Shown here in pieces: positions 21,817-33,935 of a stretch of 64,000 nt of DNA. The notes under the pieces were generated by a model. The model did no database searches. It saw only the letters and a program-made list of their open reading frames with translations, and was not told the origin of the DNA. Positions within the stretch are counted from its first letter, which is position 1; each line of letters begins with the position of its first letter. A program made the translations under genes and the position numbers. Source of the stretch: Adineta ricciae (Eukaryota > Rotifera > Eurotatoria > Adinetida > Adinetidae). The stretch lies in NCBI GenBank assembly GCA_905250025.1, contig CAJNOJ010000111.1, forward strand, positions 1 through 64,000, read 5' to 3'.

Positions 21817-22170
21817 ATGGGTAACCATTCGAATCGTCTTACTGCGCATACTTGGAGTCCTAATCGACTGGAACAGACGACTGGTTTATCTCAAGATCAA
21901 ATCGATCAATTTCACGCGAAATATATCGAAGCATCGGAACACGATGGCGCAATGAATATGAATAAATTTACTCAATTATATTCTCATCTTCCATGGGGAA
22001 ATTCCGAGCATTTGCAAGATCGTGCAATGCACTTATTTCGTGCTTTTAATCGAGATCACAATGATATATTATCATTTGATGAATTCCTTGCTGCTATTAT
22101 CTTTATCGATTATGAACTTAATCGAAATCAGAGAGAAATCTCGTCGAATAGCGACGATGTACAGTGTTAA
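21817..22170 (+). CDS. Truncated EF-hand paralogue
   Basis: A 117-residue frame starting MGNHSN is a diverged tandem copy of the preceding gene: WSPNRLEQTTGLSQDQIDQFH matches WDLNELSRQTGIPVDQVHQLH in layout, and NRDHNDILSFDEF matches the canonical EF loop. Here loop position 1 is Asn and position 6 is Asp in place of Gly, so calcium binding is doubtful. The frame stops right after the second EF-hand, and the C-terminal pair of the paralogue is absent. Another frame stays open to 22315 but does not resemble the missing half. It may be a short functional protein or a decaying copy. AATAAA occurs near 22341. Confidence 0.55.
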   Translation: MGNHSNRLTAHTWSPNRLEQTTGLSQDQIDQFHAKYIEASEHDGAMNMNKFTQLYSHLPWGNSEHLQDRAMHLFRAFNRDHNDILSFDEFLAAIIFIDYELNRNQREISSNSDDVQC

Positions 22171-22371
22171 CATTCGAAATCAATCGATCCTCCGTACAAT
22201 GACTTTAAGACAACAATTGCTCAACGATCTCAGGCAACATCGATATAGAACTCGGAACGATTACGTAGTCACTCCTTGTCAGATGTTGTTCGCTAAGATC
22301 TATCGGATTGTATAAAACGTTTATGAAAATATTATATTGGCCTAATAAAAATCACTTGATTTTTCAAAATT

Positions 22372-24192
22372 TCAGCTTTTATTTGTTTCTATTTTGTTAT
22401 CCGTAGATATCAAGTTCGTTGGTTTGGCCGCTTGTGCTCTCTGTTCGATTTCGCGTTGAATTAGTCTATGCTGAATATGCGTAGGTAAACCCGGATTTAA
22501 TTTTGCGGCGAATGGTACGACTACTTTCGGAATATTTTCAAAGTCCACAATTACTTTGATGAACATTGTATCATTTTTGACGTAGGGAGTGTCAGAATCT
22601 TCGATTACTTTTAGAGGAGCAAATCTGGGAATTCCGCTTGCGATGTTCATATCCGAGCGCGGTTGTTGAAAACTGTTCGACTTTGGGTCAGGTCGAAACG
22701 ATTCCACAATGTGAGCTTTCGCTGGAGTTTGATCGTAGAGGCAAAATGTTACTTTAGGATTGAACGGAAACGGCAGAATAGAATCGTGTTGACCACGTAA
22801 CAGCACAAAAAATAGAGAAATATGTGTACGCCGTGCATTCCCATCGCCGAAAAGATATAGACGAGCCCTCATAAGATACCCCGATGGTGATGATCGAAAT
22901 GGCGGTGAGTAGATTGATGTTTGTCGTTCGGACCGAGCATCATCTGAAATAGTGAATGCTAAATTGACAGAGTCGAATATATTTATGAATACTTACTGAA
23001 TTTCGTACTAACTCCAGTAATTTTCCAGATGAGTATACCATCATTAGAAGTGACTTGTTGTTCTTCGAATCGAGTGTTCAACATTAATAGATCTTCTCGA
23101 AGAACGGTCAAATTTGTTTGTATCGCGCTTAACATGTTCTTTGAATCTTCCGTCGATGTTCTGATGGATGAGTAGTTTTTTTCTGTCTCTTCAACAGCTC
23201 GATTCATTTGCGCTTCTTCTTGAGCCAAACGTTGAAGTTCTTCTCTTACACTTCGAGCACCAGCAGAGAAAAGACCCAATACTTTAAAAACTTCCTCCAT
23301 TGTATCGTCATTTTCATTCAGCTCTGTCGCTAAAGATGCCTTTGTCGATGTTTCGAATGCTGAACTCGATGCTTCCGTTTTCATATCGACATCTGTACTC
23401 GATTGCATTTTTTGGATTTCAACCACACATGCTGTCAAACTTCTACCATGCTCTTCCGTTAGATAATGAGTTTTCAATTCGCTGCGCAACATCTACTCAA
23501 AACAACTAAAATAAAATATAGTGGGGTATAGAAAACAAACCTGTTCTTTACATCCGAATTCTTTTAGACAACAGTACACTGGCTTTTTCGGACACGCGTT
23601 TTCTTCATGTTCGTTTAATAGCAATTGAGAATCAAATATGCTACTACAGAACGAACATACGTATTGCTTGTGACATTGTTCGAGATGCGTCTAAATTAAA
23701 CGAATCATAGGAAATACTTGTATGCATACACAGACGACAGGAATTACTTGATAGAATAGTAGTTGTCCTGACCAATCACAAAGTCCACATACGACTTGTA
23801 ATGTGTCCATGTCTTTTCTAAATCCCCTATCAAGTCTTACCTATGAAAGTTTGGCGTTTAACAACAAGTCAAAATTTGGAAATTACCTCAGAAGTCTTAC
23901 TGATTTCCTCACATAGACAGCACGGGAGATTCCTGCAATGAAACAAAACAATCGATATACAGTATTTCAGAAATAACTGCCTTACTCAGCGTCTAGTTTG
24001 AGACAGCTTTGGCACATTCTATGACCACAAGTAAGCTGCATCGGGTCTCTCATCAAATGGGTACAGATATAGCATAGATATTTACGTTCGTATTGTTCTT
24101 TATTTTTAACAATATATCCTCCAAAAGATGTGGTACTCTGAAATCGCAAAGGTTATTGTCAAAAACTATTTTCTTAGTAATAATTTTACCAT
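22372..24192 (-). CDS. TNF-receptor-associated factor (TRAF) with RING, zinc fingers and MATH
   Basis: Domains in order: a RING finger near 24000-24090 (CYIC, TCGHRMCQSC), TRAF-type zinc fingers between about 23550 and 23950 (for example HCHKQYVCSFC and CPKKPVYCC patches), a coiled coil at 23000-23490, and a C-terminal MATH/TRAF-C domain at 22372-22960 containing ARLYLFGDG, HISLFFVLLRG, LPFPFNPKVTF and DMNIASGIPRF. TRAFs trimerise through the coiled coil, bind receptor tails through MATH, and RING-bearing members act as ubiquitin ligases in NF-kB/JNK signalling. The start is unusual: ATG at 24190-24192 is followed at once by a 52-bp GT-AG intron (24138-24189), and the next exon reads on as STTSFGGY. 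It is closest in style to TRAF4/TRAF6; orthology was not tested. Confidence 0.88.
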
Positions 24193-27100
24193 TATGAAAT
24201 TCAGTGGTAATTATAGGAGAAAATTTTCGATCGACGAGAAATATTGTCTGAAACGAGATATGAACAATCTAGAAGTTCAAGCACATATACATTGCATTAG
24301 AAAAAAAGGAGTTTTATCCGATGGACATTCATTATATAGAACTAGTTTGTGAATATATTGATAGGATCAGGAGATGCAAATAGATGACAGCTGATGCGAT
24401 GCGTTAAATGCGCTGGGTTAGCAAAAGTGCAATCCTAGAATATCTATCGCGAATTAGTTGGACCGATATGGGAGAGAATAGGTAAAAACGATATCATTGA
24501 AAAGTTCTATGTCAGCTTCTACACGACTTCAACAGACGAACTTTCCGATAAATTATTGTCAGCTTTTGAGAACGATGCCTTCGAAGATTCTCTCGGAGGT
24601 AGAATTTAAATATAGAAGATGAAGTTCGCAGTGTATGGTGGTTCAGTCGTTGGTAGTCGCTAAAGCTTTCACCGCTTATCTATATCCAAGCTTGGAAATG
24701 ATCATACCAGCATTGTTCACCAGACGAGAGGCAATTTGAATTGGTTACAATGAAATTTTTTTGATGATCAAGAATAATCCAAATTCTGACAGTACGATGA
24801 TTCGCAATTTTGAGCACATTTATCCATAATAAATTCCTACGCATAACAGACGAATTTTGCCAAAAATCAATCTTACATATACACATTACTCGCTAAATGT
24901 TCACATTGCTGTACACCAAAATCCACGATTCATTACATGCACGGTTAGTAATACACTATAATCCATGCTGTTAAACGGTAACAACATTCCTGTTATTCGC
25001 TGTTGAGAGAGTTTGCCTTAGCGAATAACCATCAGCGTTTCGTGCCTATCTTTTTGTATGAAGCTCCTCGAAATATCTCGTCCTATAGATCTTATCTACA
25101 TTATCATTATAAACAATATCTGCTCTCTTGTCTTTTTCCAACATACCAGGTTTATATCCATTTTACTTTATTTCACTATAAGTATCTGTGTAACTTTCTC
25201 GTCAGCTTTTCTCTAATACCTCACGGGTCAAATAAAATAGTTGTGTTAGTGATCTATTTAATCAATATCTTTACCCTCCAAAGTCTCTTATTATGTATGC
25301 ATTCAATAAAATTGAATCATAGATAATGTCACTAAATGTTGCTGGTAAAATCTTACTTATTACGTTGTTAAATCTACTTTACGAAGATAGTGGTGCGGGA
25401 ACTTTTCTTTCTAACAGTTCAAAGTAAATTCCTAAAATAGAGATGCACAGACACAAAAATACATCGTAAATTTCTCTAAACTCAGTGAAACCTATACACA
25501 TTCTGCATTCTTATTTGCATAGAACTCGTGTAAATCTTTCACATCAATATAATCACGCTGTTATTTTGATGACTCAATATTTACCAAGCTAGCGTGGATT
25601 CTAAACTTACAGTTGATTGGCTAGTACGAGTCCGCACTTACTCCTTCCACTACATCGTTAGTTGATCTTTTTTAACGTATATTTATCGAGCTATTTGTTC
25701 GTTATATTTCGCAAGTAATCTATTCATGATCATTAAGAATTGGGAATATCATAATTCTATGTCGTTATCATTGTTCCGAATGGAGCTACTACCTATTTCT
25801 TATCGAGTTTTCCGCTTTTATTTTTGACTTTCGGCGAAAAAACATAAAAAACAGCACTCAGACTGTTATGTCTACAAAAGTTTAAAAGTATTCTTATCAA
25901 TTGCAAAAATATATATATATAACTCACCTTTCCTCACTCTTACGATTATTTTTCCAAACGTGTATGATCAGAAAACGATTTCAAGGTAAAAGAAAAGATT
26001 ATTTCTTCTTCCTACCTTACTGTATGTTGTCAAAGAGCCGGTAAATAAGATAAGTGTATCAGACAGTTACTATAAAATCACATGCTCAGGATATCTACAG
26101 CATACAATATATTTTCTCTCATGTATAAAAGCAGTAAACGATCAGCGCGTTGTATACTCGTAAAAAAATCTTATGATCAACAAAACTACACTGACTTACA
26201 GACAAAGATAGACCAATCGGCGGCAGAAGTTTAACAAGGAAGAATAAATATATAGAGGAAATTCCCAACTAAATTTACTAGATGCTATATATGGGTAAAT
26301 GCCAGATGTGTCTAGTGGTATGCTTTCTTAGTCATGATGCTGCAAAAAGCGTCGCGTGGCTTTTGAGTAACAGGTAAAATTTCAAAGGCAAAATAACTCG
26401 ATAAATACGCTTGGAAATATTTTTAATTATTTGCTATCGATCATATTTATCGTTGAAATAAAGTTAAGATGCATTTGGTCGTAGAATCAACAAATGACTT
26501 CACTTTAAAATAGGAAATGAATCACGTTGTGATAAAATCAGTTTATTGCTCGACGAGTAACACGAGAAATTTTTTCATTGGCTAAAGCTTCATGTCAATA
26601 AAGAACACAAGTCGCCGATAAACATAACTGATTCTATTGCTGTTCGTCCAATATTCTCATTTTGTTAATATTGAAATGAATATGCTCATCAGTAACTCCT
26701 CATCTCCGATAATTTCAATCCGCGGTCAGATCATTGACACTCACCTGAAAAGATCTAACTTACCATTTCTTCTAAAATGTATATTTCACAAAACTTTATT
26801 GTGGGCTAAGGTGCACCTAGGAGTGACACTTTAATATACGTTACTTTATTTTTTCGAAATTGAAATAAAGTTAAAGTGTCGCCCTTATGTACAACCATCT
26901 TGAGGTACAAACTTCTGTGTAATATTTGAATAGCAAGAAGACATACGATCTTTCGCTTTCTTTAATCTAAACTCAATTACTAATGTGTTTGTTGGAAAGA
27001 AAAGAGTTTCCAACATATTTTTCTTTAATTTATGAATGTAAAAAATACAATAGCAATAAAGAAAATCACAATAAATGGTCGATATGCACTTCACGGAAAT

Positions 27101-28248
27101 TCGCCGATGTACCTTTCGATCATCTGAAATTTCGGCAATATGACTTTCACTCATGTTCTGAGTCGAGTATCTAACTTTCAGCGAAACGCATTTCGATGAC
27201 ATATGATTTCGCTCCTTGCTCTTATATACACCATCAAAGACACTATACTAGCTTTTTGTCTGTCAGTATACATGAACACTACCGTAGATAATAATGTTCG
27301 AAGAAAAGAACATAGACCGATATAGTATAGCATTTTGTACATTGTAAAGATTTTTTTATAAATGACTGAAATGATTCGGCGATGTGTATTTCGAGTATAT
27401 TTATATAGGTTATCTTCCTTTCGGCGATTTATCTTTTCGTGTATAGGCATTTCGATGTAAGTTTCGACTAACTTCATTTTCGGCGAAGAGGCACACAATC
27501 TTTATTTCGTTTATGTGATTGATTATAACTTTAGTAAGACTGGATATTGTCGAGGTCCTTCTGTTTTGATTACACTCGACACATTATGACACCTTGAAGC
27601 TTGGTAATGGGAATCACTTCAACAAATATTTTGCAATGCATTAGAATGCAAGTTGGAAAAAAATTACCAACTTACAAAAATAGATTCAACTTCGCCATTC
27701 GTAGACGACTCTCGAGTGTGTTGTGTTGTTCTGTTGCGACGTTTTTGATATTATTAGTATGTACGTAACAGACACCACATGTTAACCTACTCACGCACGT
27801 CTCAAAAACAACCTTTGTCGGTTAAAATAAAACATTCAATTCATGTTTATACGCACAGGTTATCTCGAAAAAATCACTACTCTTCTATTTCTACATATGA
27901 ATTCGTGTGTCTTTTAGCTGCAACTTAGACGGACAGTTATCGGAAAAGTTCCTATGCAAAGTTACAGCTATAAAAGGTCATTTATCAGTATATGCGTAAC
28001 GCAACATGGTGTACGAGGAGATAATTGCAAAACGAATCCTGTCATTCATAGAGATTATATTATAAATCAGTAGAAAGATAGTTTGCAGATAACCAAAAAG
28101 CATTGTTTGATTTCTTTTGAAAATTTCATACAAAACTAAGCGAAAAGGGTCATGCACACGTGAAAAATAAGATGCTTGTCAGAACGCCAAGCCAAAGGAA
28201 AACGATCTTTTCCTTTCTTCATTTTCGTACAAAGAAATTTGTTCTTCA
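24193..28248. other. Four-kilobase gene-poor AT-rich stretch
   Basis: No conserved gene is recognised on either strand. Features seen are a short inverted repeat at 26819-26886 (arms containing GACACTTTAA and TTAAAGTGTC), and recurrent TTTCGGCGA / CATTTCGATG words between about 27095 and 27490 that suggest a decayed minisatellite. Open frames (25003-25326, 26885-27202, 27178-27498) are low in complexity and show no domain. Remaining sequence is unremarkable. Confidence 0.5.
26819..26886. repeat. Short AT-rich inverted repeat
   Basis: AGGAGTGACACTTTAA at 26819 pairs with TTAAAGTGTCGCCCT at 26871-26885, with further ACTTTATTT/AAATAAAGT pairing inward, leaving a loop of about 15 bases. It could be a hairpin-type MITE remnant or a strong transcript hairpin. 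Confidence 0.5.
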
Positions 28249-29628
28249 TTACATATATGAGCCAATTTTCCATGGTTCAGATAATCGAGCAAACGTTTCA
28301 TTCTTTAATTGTTTCAAATTTCGGACAAGACGCAATGCATTATCCACATCACGGCGGGCTTGTCGCTAAAAATCACTCGATCGAGGATTTCGATAGATAA
28401 AACAGCAACTTACTGTATTCGTATCGAAATGATACATTCGAGGTGCAACACCAGCTTTGTCTTGTAAAAGCCATTGACGATTTTTGTGAATTTTCAATTG
28501 ATTTTCGTAGAGTTTATCTACAGTGTCATCGTTCAATGCTTGGATTTCACTAAAAGTATTTTGTTGAAGGTTAAATTCGTCAGTTCGGACGAAACTTACT
28601 ATGCCATGTCCATAACATCTTCTGCTTTCCACGTGCTTGGTTTAGCATCGACACTTCTCGATAGACCAGTATATTTGACACCCACATCAGTGATTCCATC
28701 TTTTTCATATTGAACATACTGAAAAAGCAAAGGATAAGGATGAGAGTGTGTTGATACTAAGATCTTGAACGATAGTTCGACTAGCGTGAGAAGTTCAGGT
28801 TACGGAGTAACAGAATGAAAGGTTTTACTGTTATTGTATACCTACCGTTCGTCCAAAGTAGTCACGCGGATTGTTCAATTTAGCAGATACACCGCTAGCA
28901 CCAACACGGGATTCAACTGCATGTCGGACATCTTCTCGAGCGCGATTCAATAGATCGTCACCGTGTGTGACAGCCGAATATGTTAATGGAGTTGGACGAC
29001 GTAATTCACGTAATTCACGTGAATAATCTACATCACGCATAGAACGTTTGATTGATGAGACACGGTCCATTGAGTCATTGAAACGAGAGTTTAATGATAG
29101 ATCACGACCTAATGATGAATAGATTGAAGGTGAACGGTTAACAGAAAGTGATCGATACGGCTGCAAGTAAACGTGCGGGGAAAGGTAATATGAAGTGCGT
29201 GGTGCTGAACGATACCAATCATAGGGTCGATAATGTGTATAATGACTGTCGAAGGCAATAGGGGTTCTGTTTCGGATACGTTCGGTGTAACGATCAAAAT
29301 CGTGTGTACCAGATGTTAGCTGAGGTCGACTTGTTTTGTAACTATTATAACGATTTGACGACTGGGTTCGATAAGATCGTTCGTAGGGTTCATAAATAGT
29401 ACCAAGAATTTCATCCTCAATATCCTTGAAACGAGCTACGGACAAAGCTCGACTTGAACGAGATGTTGGAGCATAAAAATCCGATGAATAGACGTTCAAC
29501 CGTGATGACAAACCACCTCCGCCAACAAGAAGATTATCAGATGGACCATAATCATAAATAGATGGTGTAGTTTCTCTTCTGGGAGATGCACCACGCAGGC
29601 GACTTACTGATCGCGCTCGAGGAAACAT
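28249..29628 (-). CDS. Arg/Ser/Tyr-rich protein with a conserved-looking C-terminal region, unknown
   Basis: Four exons join cleanly: the first, 29628 to about 28848, ends RDYFGRT; the next reads YVQYEKDGITDVGVKYTG; the third EIQALNDDTVDKLYENQLK; the last begins RQARRDVDNALRLVRNLK and ends at the TAA at 28249. The N-terminal 200 residues are rich in Arg, Ser and Tyr (SRSSRALSVARF, DYSRELRELRRPTPL) and look disordered. The C-terminal 120 residues are regular and probably helical, which suggests a structured domain under selection. No signal peptide, membrane helix or catalytic motif is visible. A cytoskeletal or filament-associated role is only a guess from composition. Confidence 0.7.
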
Positions 29629-30576
29629 ATCAATCTACAATTGCGTATATAAAAATCCTTTTTCATCGAACCTTCACATCTTTTCAAAACTAAATTCCAT
29701 TGACTACACAGCGTACTCACAGTTATTAGTTACTTATCTATCTATCTATATTGAATAGCATACACTTAGTATCGGAAGGAGAAAACAGAAATCCTTCACT
29801 GGCGATGTGTTAATCCTATTCTATATTTTCTTCTTCTTTTCTTCTTGATAGGTTAGATTGTCGAGTAGTTTTTTTGTATGGTTTTTCTGATGTATTTCTT
29901 TTTTTTTCTTTTAATCGGCCTTGTACATAGCAACAACACATATTACCGGCAAGATTTCCTTAAAGGAAGGCGAAGAGAGAAAAAAAAACAAGCTAACCAT
30001 CGTTGACTTGGTATTATAACCGATAATGGTACCATTAACTGTGTAGAAAAACAACGAAAATATCATCATGACAAGAGTAACGATGGGTTTTTTCTTCTTC
30101 GATCGTATCCTTATTGTTCTGTCATTTGGTATGAGAAAAGAAAGAAAACCGTCTCTTTCCCAAACCGTTTTCACTGGTTCGGAGAGAACGAGAGAAAATA
30201 TACATCTGAGAAATTCGCAGTTGTTTTTGTTATTGTTGATTGCGGTTATTCGCTACTGGGATTGACGCATCTCGAATTATGTGTATATATAAACAGCAGA
30301 TAGCAAGATATTTCTATGTAATGCACAATATATGTTCAGAAGAGTATTCTTTCGTTTGCGAAGACCGATTGACAGAATAGAAAAATACATGAGACGAAAT
30401 AGTCACAATACAATTGACAGAAAGGAAATGAGAAGAAGTGTTGAGTTTATTAAATCTAATTGAAGGCATTCATATCTAAAGGACATCTCTATTCGATAAG
30501 TATTTATTCATAAAAAGAAGAAAAGTACAGTTGCTTGTGACATGTCAGAAAGAGTTGTTTTAAATGATCATCGTGC
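29629..30576. other. Intergenic stretch, nothing recognised
   Basis: About 950 bp between two minus-strand genes, containing pyrimidine-rich runs near 29830-29910. It should include the promoter of the R/S/Y-rich gene and the 3' end of the membrane protein gene. No repeat or RNA gene is seen. Confidence 0.4.
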
Positions 30577-32091
30577 TCATTGTTCATCTGTCTGGTTCGT
30601 CTTCGGTTTCATGACGAGTTGACCAGCAACATTAGGTACTTTGACAATCACGACTTTAGTTGCCGGTTGTTGTATTTGTTGTGTAATAACTTTTGTTGTT
30701 GGAATGGGTACACGACGAACAATAAATTTCTCAGTTAGATTTGGTTTAATAGCTGGAGTAATATCGCTCTGATTACTACGTAAGACCGTACTTGCTACGG
30801 GTCGATCGAATGAAGTGAATGTTCCACGATTTCGAAGTGCTCGTTGGTCATCATCCGTGAATGAAATCAGATCTTGTCGATATGTTGGATTTGTTCTTTG
30901 AATTGGTTGATTAACCATCACAAATTCTTGACGTGCTGCTGGAACAGGCAGTTGACTTTGTGCAGGAAAAGTTATTAAATCCGGTTGAGTTGCTCTCACC
31001 GTCGTTCGATGCTGTACAGGATACACATTTCCTTCAGAATGATAAAATTCTCCTCTAGCTTCTTCGTATTTTAAAAGAAAAAGATAATCGCTTACCTGTC
31101 TGTAAAGGTGCTGATTCAACCATTGAACTAACCATTGGTTCAGAAGTAGTGACTGAATTCGCTAATGAATACATCACAGGTTGATATTCAGGATCATCGT
31201 TAATTCGCGGACTGGCATGAGTACTTTTTATGCCTGACGACTCAATATAAGTAGTATTTACAGGTGTTGGAATCATATAGTTAGTTTTAGTATTTTGTCC
31301 ACCAGTACTTAAATTCAATGGTCCAAAGCTAGTATTCGACATTACGTAGCTGTTGTTTAGAGTATTGTTATTGTTACTGTTCACTGAGCGAACGTTACTG
31401 CGAGTTAAACTATTATCATTATTTCCAAAATACATTTGACTGGTATTGTCCATTCTTCGTTCGGTATTCAACTGGTCATCCTTCTCCCGAGTCTTTTGAG
31501 CATCTTGCGAATAAAAGAAATTCTTTTCTTTCTTATATTTCCATGGTCGTTTGGTCTTTTGTTTCAACACAGTCAAAACAATCAAAACGATTCCGACGAC
31601 TACCGTTACTGCACCAAGGATAATTCCACCAATTTTATAACCTATCGAGCTACTGTCCGTGTCTTTAAATCCACAAGGAATACACATTTGAAATAACCAA
31701 GAATAAACTTACTAAAATAAACTATACAAAGAGCGATTGCAGCTGAAAGAAAAGGAAAGTTATTTTCGTGAAAGGTACAACAAAAACTTCGACAAACCTG
31801 CGCCAATTAGGACGCAAATAACCAAAAGAATGAACAGAAACACAGTACAACATTTGTCGAGAGGTCCTCGAGATCTTGGTACTTGTGTCGGTTCAGTCCG
31901 AATCACCTGCCGACCTTGATTGTTATTTAATCCAAAATGATCTTTTGTTTTATCGAATAGCTACACAATACGAAAAGATCTCTCTGAAAACTGATCTTTT
32001 ATTTTTTTGTACGTACGTCCAGATTTCCCGACGAAGCTGCATAGGACTGCGATTTTCGGCTTTGATTTCCTGTCGGTCCTATTTGAGACAT
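30577..32091 (-). CDS. Two-pass membrane protein with long Asn/Ser/Thr-rich tail, unknown
   Basis: Exons join from ATG at 32091: MSQIGPTGNQSRKS.., then LFDKTKDHFGLNNNQ, then a Cys pair and a first membrane helix (TVFLFILLVICVLIGA) that continues across an intron as AIALCIVYF, a short loop TDSSSIGYK, and a second helix (GGIILGAVTVVVGIVLIVL). The remaining 300 or so residues are polar and probably cytoplasmic, with Asn-rich stretches and repeated Pro/Thr/Arg segments, and end QTDEQ. The short loop between helices and lack of signal peptide suggest a hairpin with both ends in the cytoplasm. One intron near 31065-31100 is only 34 or 37 bases if the frame is to be kept. Family not recognised. Confidence 0.7.
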
Positions 32092-32630
32092 TGCAGTTTT
32101 CGTTCGAAATGCAAACAATGAAGTCGATGAAAACGACAATGCTTTCAAAACATTCGTCCTTTTCTCTCTCCCCCCTCTTTCAATCACGTTACAGTGAAAA
32201 GCAAATGAGTGTATTGATTTTTCTGTAAAGAAAATAGCAATGCGATGAAGTTTTAAAATAGTTGTTGTTTTGCTTAAATGTCGCACAAACGACGAAGGAG
32301 AAAGACAAATACATTCCTTTCGGACAAATCAAATCCGTTGTACACTCGGAAAAAAAAAGACGGAAGCATATGAAATGATTATTGATTAAAGTAAACGTGA
32401 ACATTCTGAAGGTCTGCTATAAGAATGAGAAGATGCTACTTCTCAGAAACGCTTAGTTTGACTTGTCATTTATTAATCAATCATCATCACAAAAGTTCAA
32501 TTTCGTACAACATTCATTGAGTACTAACATTACTGTGTATCATTGTTTTACTTGAAAATGAATGAAAATCGACAGAAAAATCTATTCATTACCAAAGCGA
32601 GAAGTTTGAATAAAAAACAGAGAAGTCTTG
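32092..32630. other. Intergenic stretch, nothing recognised
   Basis: About 540 bp between the two-pass membrane gene and the Ly6-like gene, both on the minus strand. It should hold the promoter of the former. No repeat or RNA gene seen. Confidence 0.35.
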
Positions 32631-33114
32631 TTAAAATAATCGGTTGAAAACAACAAGGGCCAAAGTACCAATAATTACAGCAATAGTAGATTTCGATGTC
32701 ATACTGCCTGTGTTACAAAGGTTACCTCTACAACAGCAAACAAAGAGAGGGCCACCAGCATCAGCTGACCATCGGCACCCAGACCATGAGCAAAGATAAG
32801 GTTCGGCAGGTCCTCGCGTAGCTTGAACACGATAATCCGATGATCGGCTTTTCTTCTAGAAAATATTAAACCGTAGCATAGAACTTTAGTTAACAAATTG
32901 GCAAAGATTTACAGCACAATATCCAGTCGATGATGGTGCTACAGATACAGCTGATGAGGGATAAAATGGATTCGGACAGTTGCCGCAAAAGTAACAATTT
33001 ATAGCGTTGGCCGTACCTATTAATTCCCACAATCAATTTCGATTGAATACATAAGAAAATCTTCTTACCAACACAAACGATCAATAAAGCAAAGTACAGA
33101 AGAATCTTGTTCAT
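32631..33114 (-). CDS. Ly6/uPAR-like GPI-anchored protein
   Basis: Three exons (33069-33114, 32913-33016 and 32631-32855) with introns of 52 and 57 bp encode about 124 residues. The first exon is a signal peptide (MNKILLYFALLIVCVG). The mature part is Cys-rich: NCYFCGNCPNPF at the start and VCCCRGNLCNTGS at the end, where CC..CN is the closing signature of Ly6/three-finger folds. The last 20 residues are hydrophobic (STIAVIIGTLALVVF) right up to the stop, as for a GPI-attachment signal. Such proteins sit on the outer cell face and often modulate receptors. The number of Cys is lower than in classic Ly6 domains, so the assignment is family-level only. Confidence 0.75.
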
Positions 33115-33545
33115 ACTTAAATTAATTTTTGTAGCAAACAATATTCAACTCCAGATAAAGAAAGTACTGCCTTTCTTCGACGTTCTTGTATATATACGTT
33201 TGTTCGAGTTAACCAGTGTGAAATTTAGTAAAATCATTGTTATCTCATATATTGAAAAGAAAAATGTGTGATAAGAGCTTTTTTTTAATCACATGACACA
33301 GAAATCAAGAAAAAGAAGCATTTTCTCTTCTTATCGGACTATTATTCATTTTCAGGAGCATGTGAATAACAATCGTTTGCAACTACATCAATGTTAGTTG
33401 AACTCTAATCTCATTCAAGCCATAAATAGATTCATTATGCATTAGAAGTGTATAGAAGGAAATGAATATTTCATTGAATCCTTTTTCTATTCTTTGGAAC
33501 TTTTGTAAATGAATGTTTTGTGTTTGTCGCAGTTTCATAAAACTA

Positions 33546-33845
33546 TCAGTGACGTATTTTGAGTAACAGCTGGTTGGGGTGATGGAATCGTTCGTTTTTA
33601 TTGTTTGATTTTGTATTGGCATCGAAACCGCTGTGAGATGGGCGCGAAAAAGGACGAACATTAAATGATGGAAGCGAACAAAAAAAAAGAAAAGGACTCA
33701 GTCGCTCGACTCCTCGAAATGCTCCAGGTAAACGTTTTCCATTGAAATGCATATTCGCGTCAACGAAGTTGTGGGCGGACAATATAATGAAAATAAAAGA
33801 ACTATACACTGTCACAGCAGCAGATGTTTCATACATTAGAAGCAT
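33546..33845 (-). CDS. Small secreted protein or peptide precursor, putative
   Basis: A 99-residue intronless frame starts MLLMYETSAAVTVYSS and continues as a hydrophobic segment (FIFIILSA) ending near VDA, a plausible signal peptide cleavage site. Immediately after comes NMHFNGKR: Gly-Lys-Arg is the classic amidation plus dibasic cleavage signal of neuropeptide precursors. The rest is Phe-, Pro-, Ser- and Arg-rich without further repeats of the peptide. Its start lies only 90 bp from the start of the divergent CRACR2A-like gene. It may equally be a chance frame in the 5' region of that gene. Confidence 0.35.
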   Translation of the reverse strand: MLLMYETSAAVTVYSSFIFIILSAHNFVDANMHFNGKRLPGAFRGVERLSPFLFFCSLPSFNVRPFSRPSHSGFDANTKSNNKNERFHHPNQLLLKIRH

Positions 33846-33935
33846 AGAGACATAAAAACATCGTGTTAGCCTTCATTCGAGCAGATTTATTTTGGGTGTG
33901 AAAATTTAGATTTTGTACATAAAATTTGCGTAAAA

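Noticed and set aside
23300-24352. Plus-strand frames opposite the TRAF gene
   Set aside because: They are antisense shadows of TRAF exons and introns.
14-25640. The word GTCCGCACTTA occurs near 1 and again near 25630
   Set aside because: Only about 11 bases agree and the flanks differ, so it is probably chance.
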